Source: Bacteroidales bacterium
GTDB taxonomy: Bacteria > Bacteroidota > Bacteroidia > Bacteroidales > P3
Direction: 5' to 3'
Assembly: GCA_031263015.1 (NCBI GenBank)
Contig: JAISGN010000008.1
Coordinates: 248,001-312,000 of the forward strand
Length of the DNA: 64,000 bases
Under the pieces are notes generated by a model. The model did no database searches, was not told the DNA's origin, and saw nothing but the letters and a program-made list of their open reading frames with translations. Position numbers and translations under genes: made by a program. Numbering within the stretch: position 1 is the stretch's first letter; every line of letters begins with the position of its first letter. Of the stretch, positions 1 through 7,834 are shown one piece after another.

Positions 1-1
1 G

Positions 2-670
2 GGATTTGCTGCCGGCGTAATGATTGCGGCATCTGTCTTCGGGCTTCTTGTGCCTGCGATAGACAATGCAACAAGCAGCGGCTCCATAGGCTGGCTTCCT
101 GCTGCGATTGGCTTCGTTCTGGGCGTTCTTTTCCTGCTTGGTCTTGACAAAACGATACCTCACCTTCATCCGAACCTTAATCTGCGTGAAGGACCGCCCT
201 CTTCCGCCAAACGAAGCACGCTTTTGGTCTTCGCAGTTACGCTTCACAATATTCCGGAGGGCATGGCGGTCGGCTTATCCTTCGCTCTGGCGGCACAAAA
301 CCCTGCCGACACATCGCTATACTTTGCCGCAATTGCATTAGCCTTAGGTATAGGAATACAAAACTTCCCCGAAGGAGCAGCAGTGTCGCTTCCGCTAAGG
401 CAGGAGGGCATGAAAAAATCACGAGCCTTTACAATAGGTATGCTTTCGGGCGTAGTAGAACCTTTATTCGGCTTTTTGATGGTGTTCTTGGCAAGTTTCA
501 TTCAGCCGATAATGCCTTATATGCTGTCCTTTGCAGCAGGGGCAATGCTCTATGTTGTTGTTGAGGAACTAATCCCCGAAGCCCATCTGGGGGAACATTC
601 AAACATCGGCACAATATCTGTTATGGCGGGGTTTTTGCTGATGATGATTTTGGACGTTGCTCTTTCCTGA
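2..670 (+). CDS. ZIP family divalent metal transporter (5' end outside window)
   Basis: Inner-membrane carrier of the ZIP family, which imports divalent metals such as zinc or iron. The frame is open from base 2, so the true start lies outside the window and an ATG at base 20 is internal: the residues GFAAGVM just before and at it are the usual TM2 sequence. About 222 residues are visible, against roughly 250-270 for the family. The two family signatures are present: HNIPEG in the fourth membrane helix and QNFPEG in the fifth, which together make the metal site. The gene ends 22 bp before the convergent trkH gene. Substrate cannot be told from sequence. Confidence 0.9.
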   Translation, partial: GFAAGVMIAASVFGLLVPAIDNATSSGSIGWLPAAIGFVLGVLFLLGLDKTIPHLHPNLNLREGPPSSAKRSTLLVFAVTLHNIPEGMAVGLSFALAAQNPADTSLYFAAIALALGIGIQNFPEGAAVSLPLRQEGMKKSRAFTIGMLSGVVEPLFGFLMVFLASFIQPIMPYMLSFAAGAMLYVVVEELIPEAHLGEHSNIGTISVMAGFLLMMILDVALS

Positions 671-692
671 CGATTCATATAGCGTAAGGATG

Positions 693-2156
693 TCATCTTT
701 TCCAGAATGACGGCACGAAAATGGCGAAAACCGTTATTATTTCCAAACGTCCGAGATACATTAAGGCGGAAAAAATCCATTTTGCGACATCGGGAAATGT
801 TGAAAAGGTGGAGTATGTTTCGCTTTGCACGTATATCGGTCCCACGCAGCCCAAACAACTCAAGCATCCTTCCAATGCTTCCTCAAATGTCAAGCCGAAA
901 AATATCAAAAGCAGAGTAGCAACCACGAAAACGGCAATGTATAGCAAGAAAACAGCGAGTACATTGTATATAACGCTGTAAGGCAAAATGTGTTTCTCTA
1001 TTTTGAGCGGCAGAACAGCCTTATTATGCAGCGTAGCCTTTGTTATGTTGCGGGAATTCTTGAAAAGAACAATGGTACGTATGAGTTTCAGACCGCCGGA
1101 GGTTGAACCGCTCATCGCACCCATAAACATAAGCACAAATAACATAAAAACAGCAGGCGTAGCCCAAAATCCGTAATCGGCATTTGTGTATCCGGTGGTT
1201 GTAATGATTGATATGACTTGAAAGAAAGCCTCTCTTAATGTTCGCTCCAAGCCCATTGTCGGCGTATAAATAAATGCGGCTACAAAAAGAGAAACAAATA
1301 TTATGATGAAAAGATATAAGCGAAATTCTTCATTGCGTCTTACTCTGCTGAAACGTCCTTTGAGAATGTTGTACATAAGGATAAAATTCGTCCCTGCTGG
1401 AATCATGAAAATCATCATCAGGTATTGTATCGGTATTGAGAAGGCTGAAGCCGATGCATCTTTGGTTGAGAATCCTCCGGATGAGACAGTGGTGAAACTA
1501 TGGCAAAAAGCATCATAAACAGACATACCTCCAATCCAGTAAGACAAAGCACAAAGCAGGGTTAAACCGCTATATATCATAACGAGAATGCGTCCTGTGG
1601 CTTTGGTGTTTGGTGTTATCTTGCCTTTATCAGGTCCTACCATTTCGGCAGAAAACAATGATATAGCCCCTCCTCCTTCTATTTGTATCAAAGACACAAC
1701 GACCACAACGATTCCTATACCTCCTATCCATTGAATGATGCTTCGCCAAAACAGAATGCCTTTCGGCAGAGCTTCTATTTGGTCAAGTATGGTGGCTCCT
1801 GTGGTTGTGAATCCTGAAACAGTCTCAAAAAATATGTCTGTGTAGGAAGATATGTAGCCTCCGAAGACAAAGGGCAATGTTCCGAAGACCGGCACAATTA
1901 TCCATATCAAAGCAACGGCGAGATAGCCCGTTCGTTTGTCTAAAGTGATATGTTTCTGAAAGTAAATGAGCCTTAAAATAATTCCTGTGGCAGCTGTGAT
2001 GCTTGTACTCAACGCTAATGCCGCTATATCTTCGGTTCCTAAAATTGCTGCAACGCCTGTGCTTATTGCCATCAACAATGCTTCCAATAAAAGCATTATT
2101 GATATTATATGAACAATGGTTAAAAATCGTATATTGCGTTCCGGGCGTATTGTCAT
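693..2156 (-). CDS. trkH: TrkH/KtrB-type potassium uptake channel subunit (copy 1)
   Basis: Membrane pore of a Trk/Ktr potassium uptake system, 487 residues, of usual length. The four pore loops each keep a filter glycine: TTTGAT near residue 120, SSGGFST near 225, TTTGYTN near 320 and GCVGP near 440. The WIGGIGI stretch after the first pore loop is typical. The ATG at 2156 overlaps the TGA of a 45-codon ORF (ATGA), suggesting translational coupling. A second, clearly diverged TrkH lies directly upstream on the same strand. No TrkA/KtrA regulatory subunit is in the window, so any partner must be elsewhere. Confidence 0.93.
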   Translation of the reverse strand: MTIRPERNIRFLTIVHIISIMLLLEALLMAISTGVAAILGTEDIAALALSTSITAATGIILRLIYFQKHITLDKRTGYLAVALIWIIVPVFGTLPFVFGGYISSYTDIFFETVSGFTTTGATILDQIEALPKGILFWRSIIQWIGGIGIVVVVVSLIQIEGGGAISLFSAEMVGPDKGKITPNTKATGRILVMIYSGLTLLCALSYWIGGMSVYDAFCHSFTTVSSGGFSTKDASASAFSIPIQYLMMIFMIPAGTNFILMYNILKGRFSRVRRNEEFRLYLFIIIFVSLFVAAFIYTPTMGLERTLREAFFQVISIITTTGYTNADYGFWATPAVFMLFVLMFMGAMSGSTSGGLKLIRTIVLFKNSRNITKATLHNKAVLPLKIEKHILPYSVIYNVLAVFLLYIAVFVVATLLLIFFGLTFEEALEGCLSCLGCVGPIYVQSETYSTFSTFPDVAKWIFSALMYLGRLEIITVFAIFVPSFWKR

Positions 2157-2290
2157 TGCTGTTTCTCTAAAATATGCAGATATTCTGTTGTATTTTTTGC
2201 CTTATTAGTTGGTTGGGTATTTGATGACAGACTATCCACATTTACATCTGCGTTTTTCCAATCACTCATATCAATATCGTTAAACTTCAT
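2153..2290 (-). CDS. Small ORF coupled to trkH copy 1, possible methylase-start remnant
   Basis: A 45-residue ORF whose TGA overlaps the ATG of trkH by the ATGA arrangement. It starts MKFNDIDMSDWKNADVNVDS and is hydrophilic with no membrane segment. An exact TAnnTTTG box (2335-2342) lies 44 nt upstream, so the ORF opens the transcript that carries trkH. The first 21 residues resemble, from memory, the start of Bacteroidota DNA N-4/N-6 methyltransferases (pattern NDWKxxDVDVDSLW), after which the likeness stops. It may be a decayed methylase head now serving as a leader ORF, or an unrelated small protein. No function is assigned. Confidence 0.4.
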   Translation of the reverse strand: MKFNDIDMSDWKNADVNVDSLSSNTQPTNKAKNTTEYLHILEKQQ

Positions 2291-2334
2291 CCCTGCTCTA
2301 TAATATGATTATAATACTGCTTTATTAACTTCTG

Positions 2335-2342
2335 CAAAAATA
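2335..2342 (-). promoter_or_regulatory. -7 promoter element upstream of sORF-trkH
   Basis: Exact match (TATTTTTG) to the Bacteroidota -7 consensus TAnnTTTG, 44 nt before the ATG at 2290 on the minus strand. Confidence 0.5.
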
Positions 2343-2370
2343 CTATTTTCTTTATTGTTAAGTAAATGCC

Positions 2371-3843
2371 TTATCGGCGAGACCAAATAGAGCGAGAAAA
2401 CAATGCAAAGAACGAATATATCTCCAAACGCCCTATTATCATCAATGTAATCAAGATAATCTTCGCTGCGGGATTGATTTGCAAATACGAAAAGAGATTA
2501 CTTGACAATTCTTCGCCAAGACTGCCGACGTTATTGATGTTTGCCGCCGACACCATCACCGCATCGTCAAAACTTATGCCGCATAACGTCAATAAAGATG
2601 CACCTAAAATACATATCATAATATAAAGGAAGAAAAATCCGAAGATTGTATTTATGCTTTCATCTCTTATGGCGACGGAATTGAACTTTACGGGAATTAT
2701 ACTGCGGGGATAAAGCAGTCGTTTTATTGCAGCAACGGCATATCTGAAAAGAACAGTTATGCGGACTACTTTAAGCCCGGTTGTAGAGGAAGAAGAACAG
2801 CCTCCGGGAAACATAAGAAAGACCAGAAACACTGCTGCAAACAATGGCAATCCGACATTAGAAAGACTATAACCCGTTGTAGAGACAGCAGACACGACAT
2901 AGAAAAATCCTTTCTCCAAAACAGCAAGTATTTCGTGGAAATTGAGCGGAAATCCTGCACGGAAATAAAAGAAAAACGAGAGAATCAAAGATGCAAAGAA
3001 GATTAGCTTGACATAAATCCAAGCCTGCTCATCCTTAAATATGTGTTTGCGTTTGGAAGTTATGAGAAAATACAGCAGATAATAACTTATACCCGACAGA
3101 AACATTATAACCATCAGCACAGGCTTCACATAAGGAGAAAAAACACTTAATCCGCCGTTATTAAACATAAATCCGCCGGTTGATACCGTTGCAAGAGTGT
3201 AACAAAGGGCGTTAAAAACATCCATATCGGCTATAAGCAACCCGACAAAGCATATCAGACTCAACAAAGAGTAGATTATAAAAATAATATATATCGTTGC
3301 TTTAAGATGAGGACGCACTTTATCCTTATTGATTGAGTTAAATTCGGCATTAAAGAAGTTATGAGCGTCATTACGCAAAGAAGGCATGAGAGAAATCAAA
3401 ACAAGAATGAACCCCAGACAGCCAATCCATTGCGTCATCGCCCGCCACAACAGCATGGAATGAGGTATGGAGTTGAAATCCGCAACAAGCGATGAACCGG
3501 TAGTTGTGAAGCCCGAAAAAGACTCAAATATCGCATCCAGAATACCAAATCTGCTACTAAGGAAAGTATAAGGCAAAGCACCGATTAGCGGTAATATTAT
3601 CCAAACAAGCCCTATTATCAGCCTACCATCTCGTTTTGACAGAAAGGGATTGTAATCTGCGTTAGCTGTTTTGAGGATTGTGCCGAGCAAAAAGCAGATA
3701 ACCGAGCAGAAAACAAAGACCCACGAACTTGATTCCAAATAAGCAAAACCTACAACAGCAGGAACAACAAATGCCGCTGCGAAAAACAGCAGCATAATCC
3801 CGATACCATACAGGAAAAGTCTATAATTAAAACGTCCGGACAT
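2371..3843 (-). CDS. trkH: TrkH/KtrB-type potassium uptake channel subunit (copy 2)
   Basis: Second TrkH-family pore, 490 residues. Filter glycines are present in all four loops: TTTGSS near residue 115, STGGFMF near 222, STTGYSL near 325 and NNVGSLG near 450. WIGCLGF replaces the WIGGIGI of copy 1. The start chosen is ATG at 3843 (MSGRFNYRLF); the frame continues upstream to a TTG at 3858, but that lies inside a promoter box. Two identical -7 boxes sit 22 bp apart just upstream. The two copies share family motifs but are quite different in sequence, so they look like an old duplication or separately acquired paralogs rather than a recent tandem copy. Confidence 0.92.
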   Translation of the reverse strand: MSGRFNYRLFLYGIGIMLLFFAAAFVVPAVVGFAYLESSSWVFVFCSVICFLLGTILKTANADYNPFLSKRDGRLIIGLVWIILPLIGALPYTFLSSRFGILDAIFESFSGFTTTGSSLVADFNSIPHSMLLWRAMTQWIGCLGFILVLISLMPSLRNDAHNFFNAEFNSINKDKVRPHLKATIYIIFIIYSLLSLICFVGLLIADMDVFNALCYTLATVSTGGFMFNNGGLSVFSPYVKPVLMVIMFLSGISYYLLYFLITSKRKHIFKDEQAWIYVKLIFFASLILSFFFYFRAGFPLNFHEILAVLEKGFFYVVSAVSTTGYSLSNVGLPLFAAVFLVFLMFPGGCSSSSTTGLKVVRITVLFRYAVAAIKRLLYPRSIIPVKFNSVAIRDESINTIFGFFFLYIMICILGASLLTLCGISFDDAVMVSAANINNVGSLGEELSSNLFSYLQINPAAKIILITLMIIGRLEIYSFFALFSRSIWSRR

Positions 3844-3855
3844 TGTTTCGCTTTG

Positions 3856-3863
3856 CAAAAGTA
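3856..3863 (-). promoter_or_regulatory. -7 element, proximal of a tandem pair, trkH copy 2
   Basis: TACTTTTG, exact TAnnTTTG, 12 nt before the ATG at 3843. It is the downstream member of a duplicated promoter core (ATCATACTTTTGCA). Confidence 0.6.
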
Positions 3864-3877
3864 TGATTTACAAGGTG

Positions 3878-3885
3878 CAAAAGTA
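3878..3885 (-). promoter_or_regulatory. -7 element, distal of a tandem pair, trkH copy 2
   Basis: TACTTTTG in the same 14-bp context (ATCATACTTTTGCA) as the box 22 bp downstream. Either or both may be used. Confidence 0.5.
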
Positions 3886-3913
3886 TGATTTTTTTACCTT
3901 ATATCTCGTTTTA

Positions 3914-4453
3914 TCAGAGCGAAAGCCGTTTTTTAAGAATCATATAGCCGTTATCGGACATTTTAGCCTTCTCTTTGTTGGAAAGAGATAAGATATAAGT
4001 CCCTTTTTTGTACTTATCAATAGCACGAATGCAAAGAATATTGACGATATAACTGCGTTGCACTCTGACAAAAACATCTTTGGGCAAAATCATCTCTGCT
4101 TCCTTCATCGTCATCTCCTTCAACCATACGCCTTTTTCGGTGTAAATGGACACGTAATCGCCGTTTGCCTGTACGAAAACAATGTCTTTGACCTCTATAA
4201 TGTCTATTTTCTGCCCTGTTTTCACGCTTATACGCTCTGCAACCTCCGTTTTATACTCCTCTTCGGGCGTAAGAACAGGCTCATTCTTTGAAGAGAAAAA
4301 ACGCTTATCAACCATCGGCATTATAAACTCGGAAACAATGCCGCCGCAAAACACTCCGAGTAAAATATAAGCAGCAATGTCTATGTGAAGGAGAAAGAAA
4401 ACTCCCGTCAGAATAAGTACAACCGCCATCAAAACAAGCGTTGTCGGTTTCAT
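3914..4453 (-). CDS. Membrane-anchored LytTR transcriptional regulator
   Basis: 179 residues. The N-terminus holds two hydrophobic segments (about residues 5-25 and 28-48) and the C-terminus (about 80-178) is a LytTR DNA-binding domain, recognisable by IVFVQANGDYVSIYT, FVRVQRSYIVN and a closing IDKYKKGTYILSLSN stretch. There is no receiver domain, so it is a membrane-tethered DNA-binding protein rather than a response regulator. The upstream LiaF-like gene stops 16 bp before its start, so the two are one operon. In related genomes this pairing is common and is thought to sense the envelope; that role here is inference. Confidence 0.85.
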   Translation of the reverse strand: MKPTTLVLMAVVLILTGVFFLLHIDIAAYILLGVFCGGIVSEFIMPMVDKRFFSSKNEPVLTPEEEYKTEVAERISVKTGQKIDIIEVKDIVFVQANGDYVSIYTEKGVWLKEMTMKEAEMILPKDVFVRVQRSYIVNILCIRAIDKYKKGTYILSLSNKEKAKMSDNGYMILKKRLSL

Positions 4454-4469
4454 CTTTGATTGTTTTTGA

Positions 4470-5294
4470 TTAGTTTCTTATATCAAGGTTGCCAAAGAAG
4501 ACTCCACCGGCAATGTTCAGCGTTTTGAGCGAATTATTCTCATCTCCTGCGTCAAGGAATATACGTTTGTCGGCTATATTGCCTAAAATAACCTTGCTGT
4601 CTTCTGTTGTAATCGTCCAGTTTTGCGGTACGTAAAGCGTACAACTTCCGAATGCCGCATTGATATAAATATCCGTATTGCCGATTGCAATATCCGTTTT
4701 TCTCAAATCAACAGACGAATTGCCGAAAGCAACATTCACCTCGCCGCCTTCAAACAAGGGTTCAAGGAAAATGTGCTTATTTTCGCCGAAAGCGACCGAA
4801 TGATTGAACCATTTCTTAGCATTTTTCTTTGAAGTATGATATTGATTTAATATTTCGGCGTTTTGCGTTTTCCAATGATACTTTCCGCCCTCCTTATACG
4901 AGCATCCGTTATAATAAACACGGCAAAAACCATGCCTGTGCCTGACAAGAGCGTGAAGCAAAGCCACAAGACCGAGATAAATCAGCAATACGCCCCAGTA
5001 ATTGCTCACAAAATCGGCAGGCAAATCAAATGCCGTTACCAGCGTATCAATCTTCGGCAAAAGGAAGAATGTTCCCGTTCCGGCAAAGACAAGGAAGGTG
5101 GTGATGGCACGTGATGCCAACGCAATAATACCGATTATCACGAGAAGCATCCACCATGAAAAAATAATAGGTTTAAGGTTGCCCCAACCCGAATAAGTGC
5201 TTAACAGCGACAAGCCCCCTACCAATATAAGCAAAAGAGCCAATACTAAACCCGAATGAGGTTTTCTGCCATGTTTTCTATGTTTTGATTTCAT
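4470..5294 (-). CDS. LiaF-like membrane protein (LiaI/LiaF-type TM region plus C-terminal beta domain)
   Basis: 274 residues. A basic start (MKSKHRKHGRKPHSG) is followed by about four membrane helices to residue 118, then a soluble domain from about residue 165 rich in short strands (NVAFGNSSVDLRK, INAAFGSCTLYVP) like the C-terminal domain of LiaF cell-envelope stress proteins. It is cotranscribed with the LytTR regulator downstream. In Firmicutes LiaF restrains a sensor kinase; here the likely partner is the membrane LytTR protein, which is inference. A near-consensus -7 box (one mismatch) occurs at 5346-5353. Confidence 0.8.
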   Translation of the reverse strand: MKSKHRKHGRKPHSGLVLALLLILVGGLSLLSTYSGWGNLKPIIFSWWMLLVIIGIIALASRAITTFLVFAGTGTFFLLPKIDTLVTAFDLPADFVSNYWGVLLIYLGLVALLHALVRHRHGFCRVYYNGCSYKEGGKYHWKTQNAEILNQYHTSKKNAKKWFNHSVAFGENKHIFLEPLFEGGEVNVAFGNSSVDLRKTDIAIGNTDIYINAAFGSCTLYVPQNWTITTEDSKVILGNIADKRIFLDAGDENNSLKTLNIAGGVFFGNLDIRN

Positions 5295-5505
5295 AAAAGG
5301 TAATTTTAAATTTATTTTTTATCTCTTTACGTTAATTTTGAGTTGCAAAGTAACAACAATTTCTGCCCTGTGTCAAGCGAAAAACGATAAAACCACCTTT
5401 TTTCCCCGATAAAATTGCTGCTTACGCCGATAAATCCGCATTTAATCAGCCATAAATCTCCCTTACTTTGCTATTGTCCGGTCGGTCTGACGTTCTATTT
5501 CTACA

Positions 5506-5631
5506 AGATGCTGTTTGTGCGTGTCGCACTGACATTATTTTTTTATGAGAGGCTGTTTGAGTTTTATGAAAGGCTGTTTTATAAAAATAAAAGGCTGTTT
5601 CATTCGCACGAAACAGCCTCTCATTTTAATA
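5506..5631. repeat. 21-bp-register repeat array A
   Basis: Lies in the 446-bp gap downstream of the HIT gene and upstream of the liaF-like gene. Boxes start at 5506, 5527, 5548, 5569, 5590 and 5611, always 21 bp apart. Three clear boxes read forward (AGAGGCTGTTT, AAAGGCTGTTT twice) and the last is inverted (AAACAGCCTCT). Spacers include TATAAAAATA and CATTCGCACG. The second position is replaced by CACTGACATTA within a GTGCGTGTCG context that recurs in array D. I see nothing else in the gap. Confidence 0.9.
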
Positions 5632-5740
5632 ATCCTTTGTTTCTATAAATCAGTGCCTTATTTCATAATGAAATTTAGTGATTACACGGCAAGCATATCC
5701 TACTTAAAAATCGTAAATAGGTATTTCAGAAAGTCGGAAT

Positions 5741-6139
5741 CTACTTTTCAAGATTTGAAGCAATGTTTGCGGCTATTGCTTTGAAGTCTTCGGGCGTCAG
5801 AACCTTCTTTTCACGTTTGAAATCCAAGTCTCCGACCTCATGCAACGGCACAAGATGTATATGAGCGTGCGGAATCTCCAAACCAATCACTGCCATACCA
5901 ACCTTAGGGCAAGGAATAGTTTTTTGAATCGCCTTCGCAATCCGTTTGGAGAAGAGATGCAATTCGCATAAAGTCTTATCGTCCAAGTCAAATATGTAAT
6001 CAACTTCCTGTTTCGGCACAACAAGCGTATGTCCCTTCTCAAGAGGAGAAATATCAAGGAATGCGTAACAATATTCGTTCTCTGCAATTTTGTAGGAAGG
6101 TATCTCGCCTTTGATAATCTTTGTGAATATTGTAGCCAT
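5741..6139 (-). CDS. HIT family nucleotide-binding hydrolase
   Basis: Small cytoplasmic protein of the histidine triad family, 132 residues, full length. HAHIHLVPL near residue 95 is the catalytic HxHxHxx motif; the N-terminal CYAFLDISPLEKGHTLVVPK is the usual first half. Members hydrolyse nucleoside phosphoramidates, AP4A or adenylyl-nucleotides; the exact substrate is not readable. The ATG follows the greA stop codon with no gap (TAAATG), so it is translated from the greA transcript. Confidence 0.92.
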   Translation of the reverse strand: MATIFTKIIKGEIPSYKIAENEYCYAFLDISPLEKGHTLVVPKQEVDYIFDLDDKTLCELHLFSKRIAKAIQKTIPCPKVGMAVIGLEIPHAHIHLVPLHEVGDLDFKREKKVLTPEDFKAIAANIASNLEK

Positions 6140-6613
6140 TTAGCGTGTTATTTTAGTGATTTTAACTTTCATCGTACCGACAGGAACAACGATTTCGGCA
6201 ATCTCGCCGACCTTTCTGCCCAAAAGTCCTTTGGCTATCGGGGATGTTACTGATATTTTACCTTCTTTTAGATTGGCTTCGCTCTCAGGCACTATTTCAT
6301 AAACCATTTTCTTCTTTAATGCCAGGTTTTCAAACTCTACCTTTGACAAAAGCAAGACTTTGGATGTATCTAACTTGCTTTCGTCTAACAATCTGGCGTT
6401 TGCTATCAACGTTTGCAAGTTTGCGATTCTTGTTTCCAACAATCCTTGTGCTTCTTTAGCCGCATCATATTCGGCATTCTCAGACAAATCTCCCTTATCC
6501 CTCGCTTCTGCAATAGCAGCAGAGATAGCAGGTCGTTCTATGGTCGTTAGTTGTTTTAATTCTTCTTTTAATTTTTGCAGTCCTTCTTCCGAATAATATT
6601 TTACTTCAGCCAT
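6140..6613 (-). CDS. greA: Transcription elongation factor GreA
   Basis: Rescues backtracked RNA polymerase by stimulating transcript cleavage. 157 residues from the ATG at 6613 (MAEVKYYSEEG); an in-frame codon further up (6637) gives a start unlike the family. The N-terminal coiled coil carries the acidic tip region RDKGDLSENAEYDAAKE (about residues 35-55) with the two functional acidic residues, and the C-terminal globular half ends GEIAEIVVPVGTMKVKITKI. HIT follows with no spacing. A strong terminator hairpin of the upstream operon sits just ahead, so greA needs its own promoter, though no exact TAnnTTTG is visible in the short gap. Confidence 0.95.
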   Translation of the reverse strand: MAEVKYYSEEGLQKLKEELKQLTTIERPAISAAIAEARDKGDLSENAEYDAAKEAQGLLETRIANLQTLIANARLLDESKLDTSKVLLLSKVEFENLALKKKMVYEIVPESEANLKEGKISVTSPIAKGLLGRKVGEIAEIVVPVGTMKVKITKITR

Positions 6614-6638
6614 TTCTCTTAAAGTTAATAAAAACAAA

Positions 6639-6664
6639 CCGAAGGCTTTTATTCAAAGCCTCCG
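6639..6664 (-). terminator. Rho-independent terminator of the TonB/PorV operon
   Basis: On the minus strand CGGAGGCTTT, a short AT loop and AAAGCCTTCGG pair over about 11 bp, followed by TTTGTTTTTATT. It lies between the PorV-like gene and greA. Confidence 0.75.
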
Positions 6665-6695
6665 ATTCATATTTTGTAAAATTTCTATTTGTTTT

Positions 6696-7793
6696 CTATA
6701 TGTTAAAAGTAACTCCTATTGAGTGAATACCTCCAAAAACTTTTGTTGAACGGAAGCCGTAATCAATAGTTATTATGCTCTCTCTGCCTGTTTTCTTATT
6801 TTTAATAGGCCAACTTGCAGTAGCACCTGCGGAGAAACCCGATACAAGATTTGTAGTACCTTCTTCGCCTACACCAGTGCCTCCGGGAAATATGTCTTCA
6901 GTGCCTTTTGCCTCGTATGTATAAGCCGCACGAAGCATAAAGAAACTCTTAAATCCGTATTCTATACCTAATGTATATTGATCTTTTGAATATGCCATTG
7001 AAGCAAAGTTTCCTGCGAATGTTATGCGGTTTGTGTTTTCTGCAAAAAGTAAGTCATAAGATGCACCGATATTCAAACTTGAAGGTAACTCAAAAGTTGC
7101 CGAGCGTTGCTCAACAGTTTGACTATGATTGGAATTACCAAGTAGCCCATCTATTGAAAGTCCGTCTCCTTCATAGCTCATGGATGGACCCCAGTTCTTT
7201 AATGCGATACCGAATTTGTACTCATAGTTTTCTCCTGTACGATATTGCACACCTGCGTCTATTGCAAAACCTGTTGCCGTAACATTACTGATACCGGTAG
7301 TCAAAAGTTTAACCGTTGCCCCGAAATAAATTGCACTTGAAAAGCCCTTTGCATACGATACTGCTATTGAGGTAGTAGTAGCTGAATACGTTCCATTATT
7401 TCCTGCCTCTGGGCTACCCTCTGTGGTTTTCTCTACCGTACCATAGTCCATAGATGTAAAAGATAAGCCTAAAACTCCGTATTTTTCACCAAGACTTTGA
7501 GATAAACCAAATGCAATATTACTAACAGAATTCTTGTAAAGAGAGGAATATGTGAAATACCCCTCCGTACCTGTATTCAATCCGAGACCTGCAGCGTTTG
7601 AAAACAAAGCATCTATACCTTTACCACAAGCAGTATTAACACTTCCCCATCCAGCACTGCGAACCCAGGGATTAAGGAGAAGTTCAGGCATACCTGCCGT
7701 TCCCCTTCTATCATCATTTCCCGCATTTAACATATTAGGTATCATCAATAGACCTAACATCATTAAAGTAAATATTCTATATATATTTTTCAT
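6696..7793 (-). CDS. PorV/PorQ-like outer membrane beta-barrel protein
   Basis: 365 residues with a Sec signal peptide (hydrophobic to about residue 23, ending MLNAG). The motif GTAGMPELLLNPWVRSAGWG and the following ACGKGIDALFSNAAGLG are typical of the PorV/PorQ family, a FadL-like barrel group tied to type IX secretion, where PorV shuttles cargo to the attachment complex. The C-terminus FGGIHSIGVTFNI ends like a final strand. It is the last gene of a four-gene operon behind a 1569-residue surface protein. Whether it serves the whole T9SS or only that neighbour is unknown; the position suggests a dedicated partner. Confidence 0.8.
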   Translation of the reverse strand: MKNIYRIFTLMMLGLLMIPNMLNAGNDDRRGTAGMPELLLNPWVRSAGWGSVNTACGKGIDALFSNAAGLGLNTGTEGYFTYSSLYKNSVSNIAFGLSQSLGEKYGVLGLSFTSMDYGTVEKTTEGSPEAGNNGTYSATTTSIAVSYAKGFSSAIYFGATVKLLTTGISNVTATGFAIDAGVQYRTGENYEYKFGIALKNWGPSMSYEGDGLSIDGLLGNSNHSQTVEQRSATFELPSSLNIGASYDLLFAENTNRITFAGNFASMAYSKDQYTLGIEYGFKSFFMLRAAYTYEAKGTEDIFPGGTGVGEEGTTNLVSGFSAGATASWPIKNKKTGRESIITIDYGFRSTKVFGGIHSIGVTFNI

Positions 7794-7834
7794 ATTCTCT
7801 GTTTATTAAAGTTATCTACTTTTGTCATTAATTA

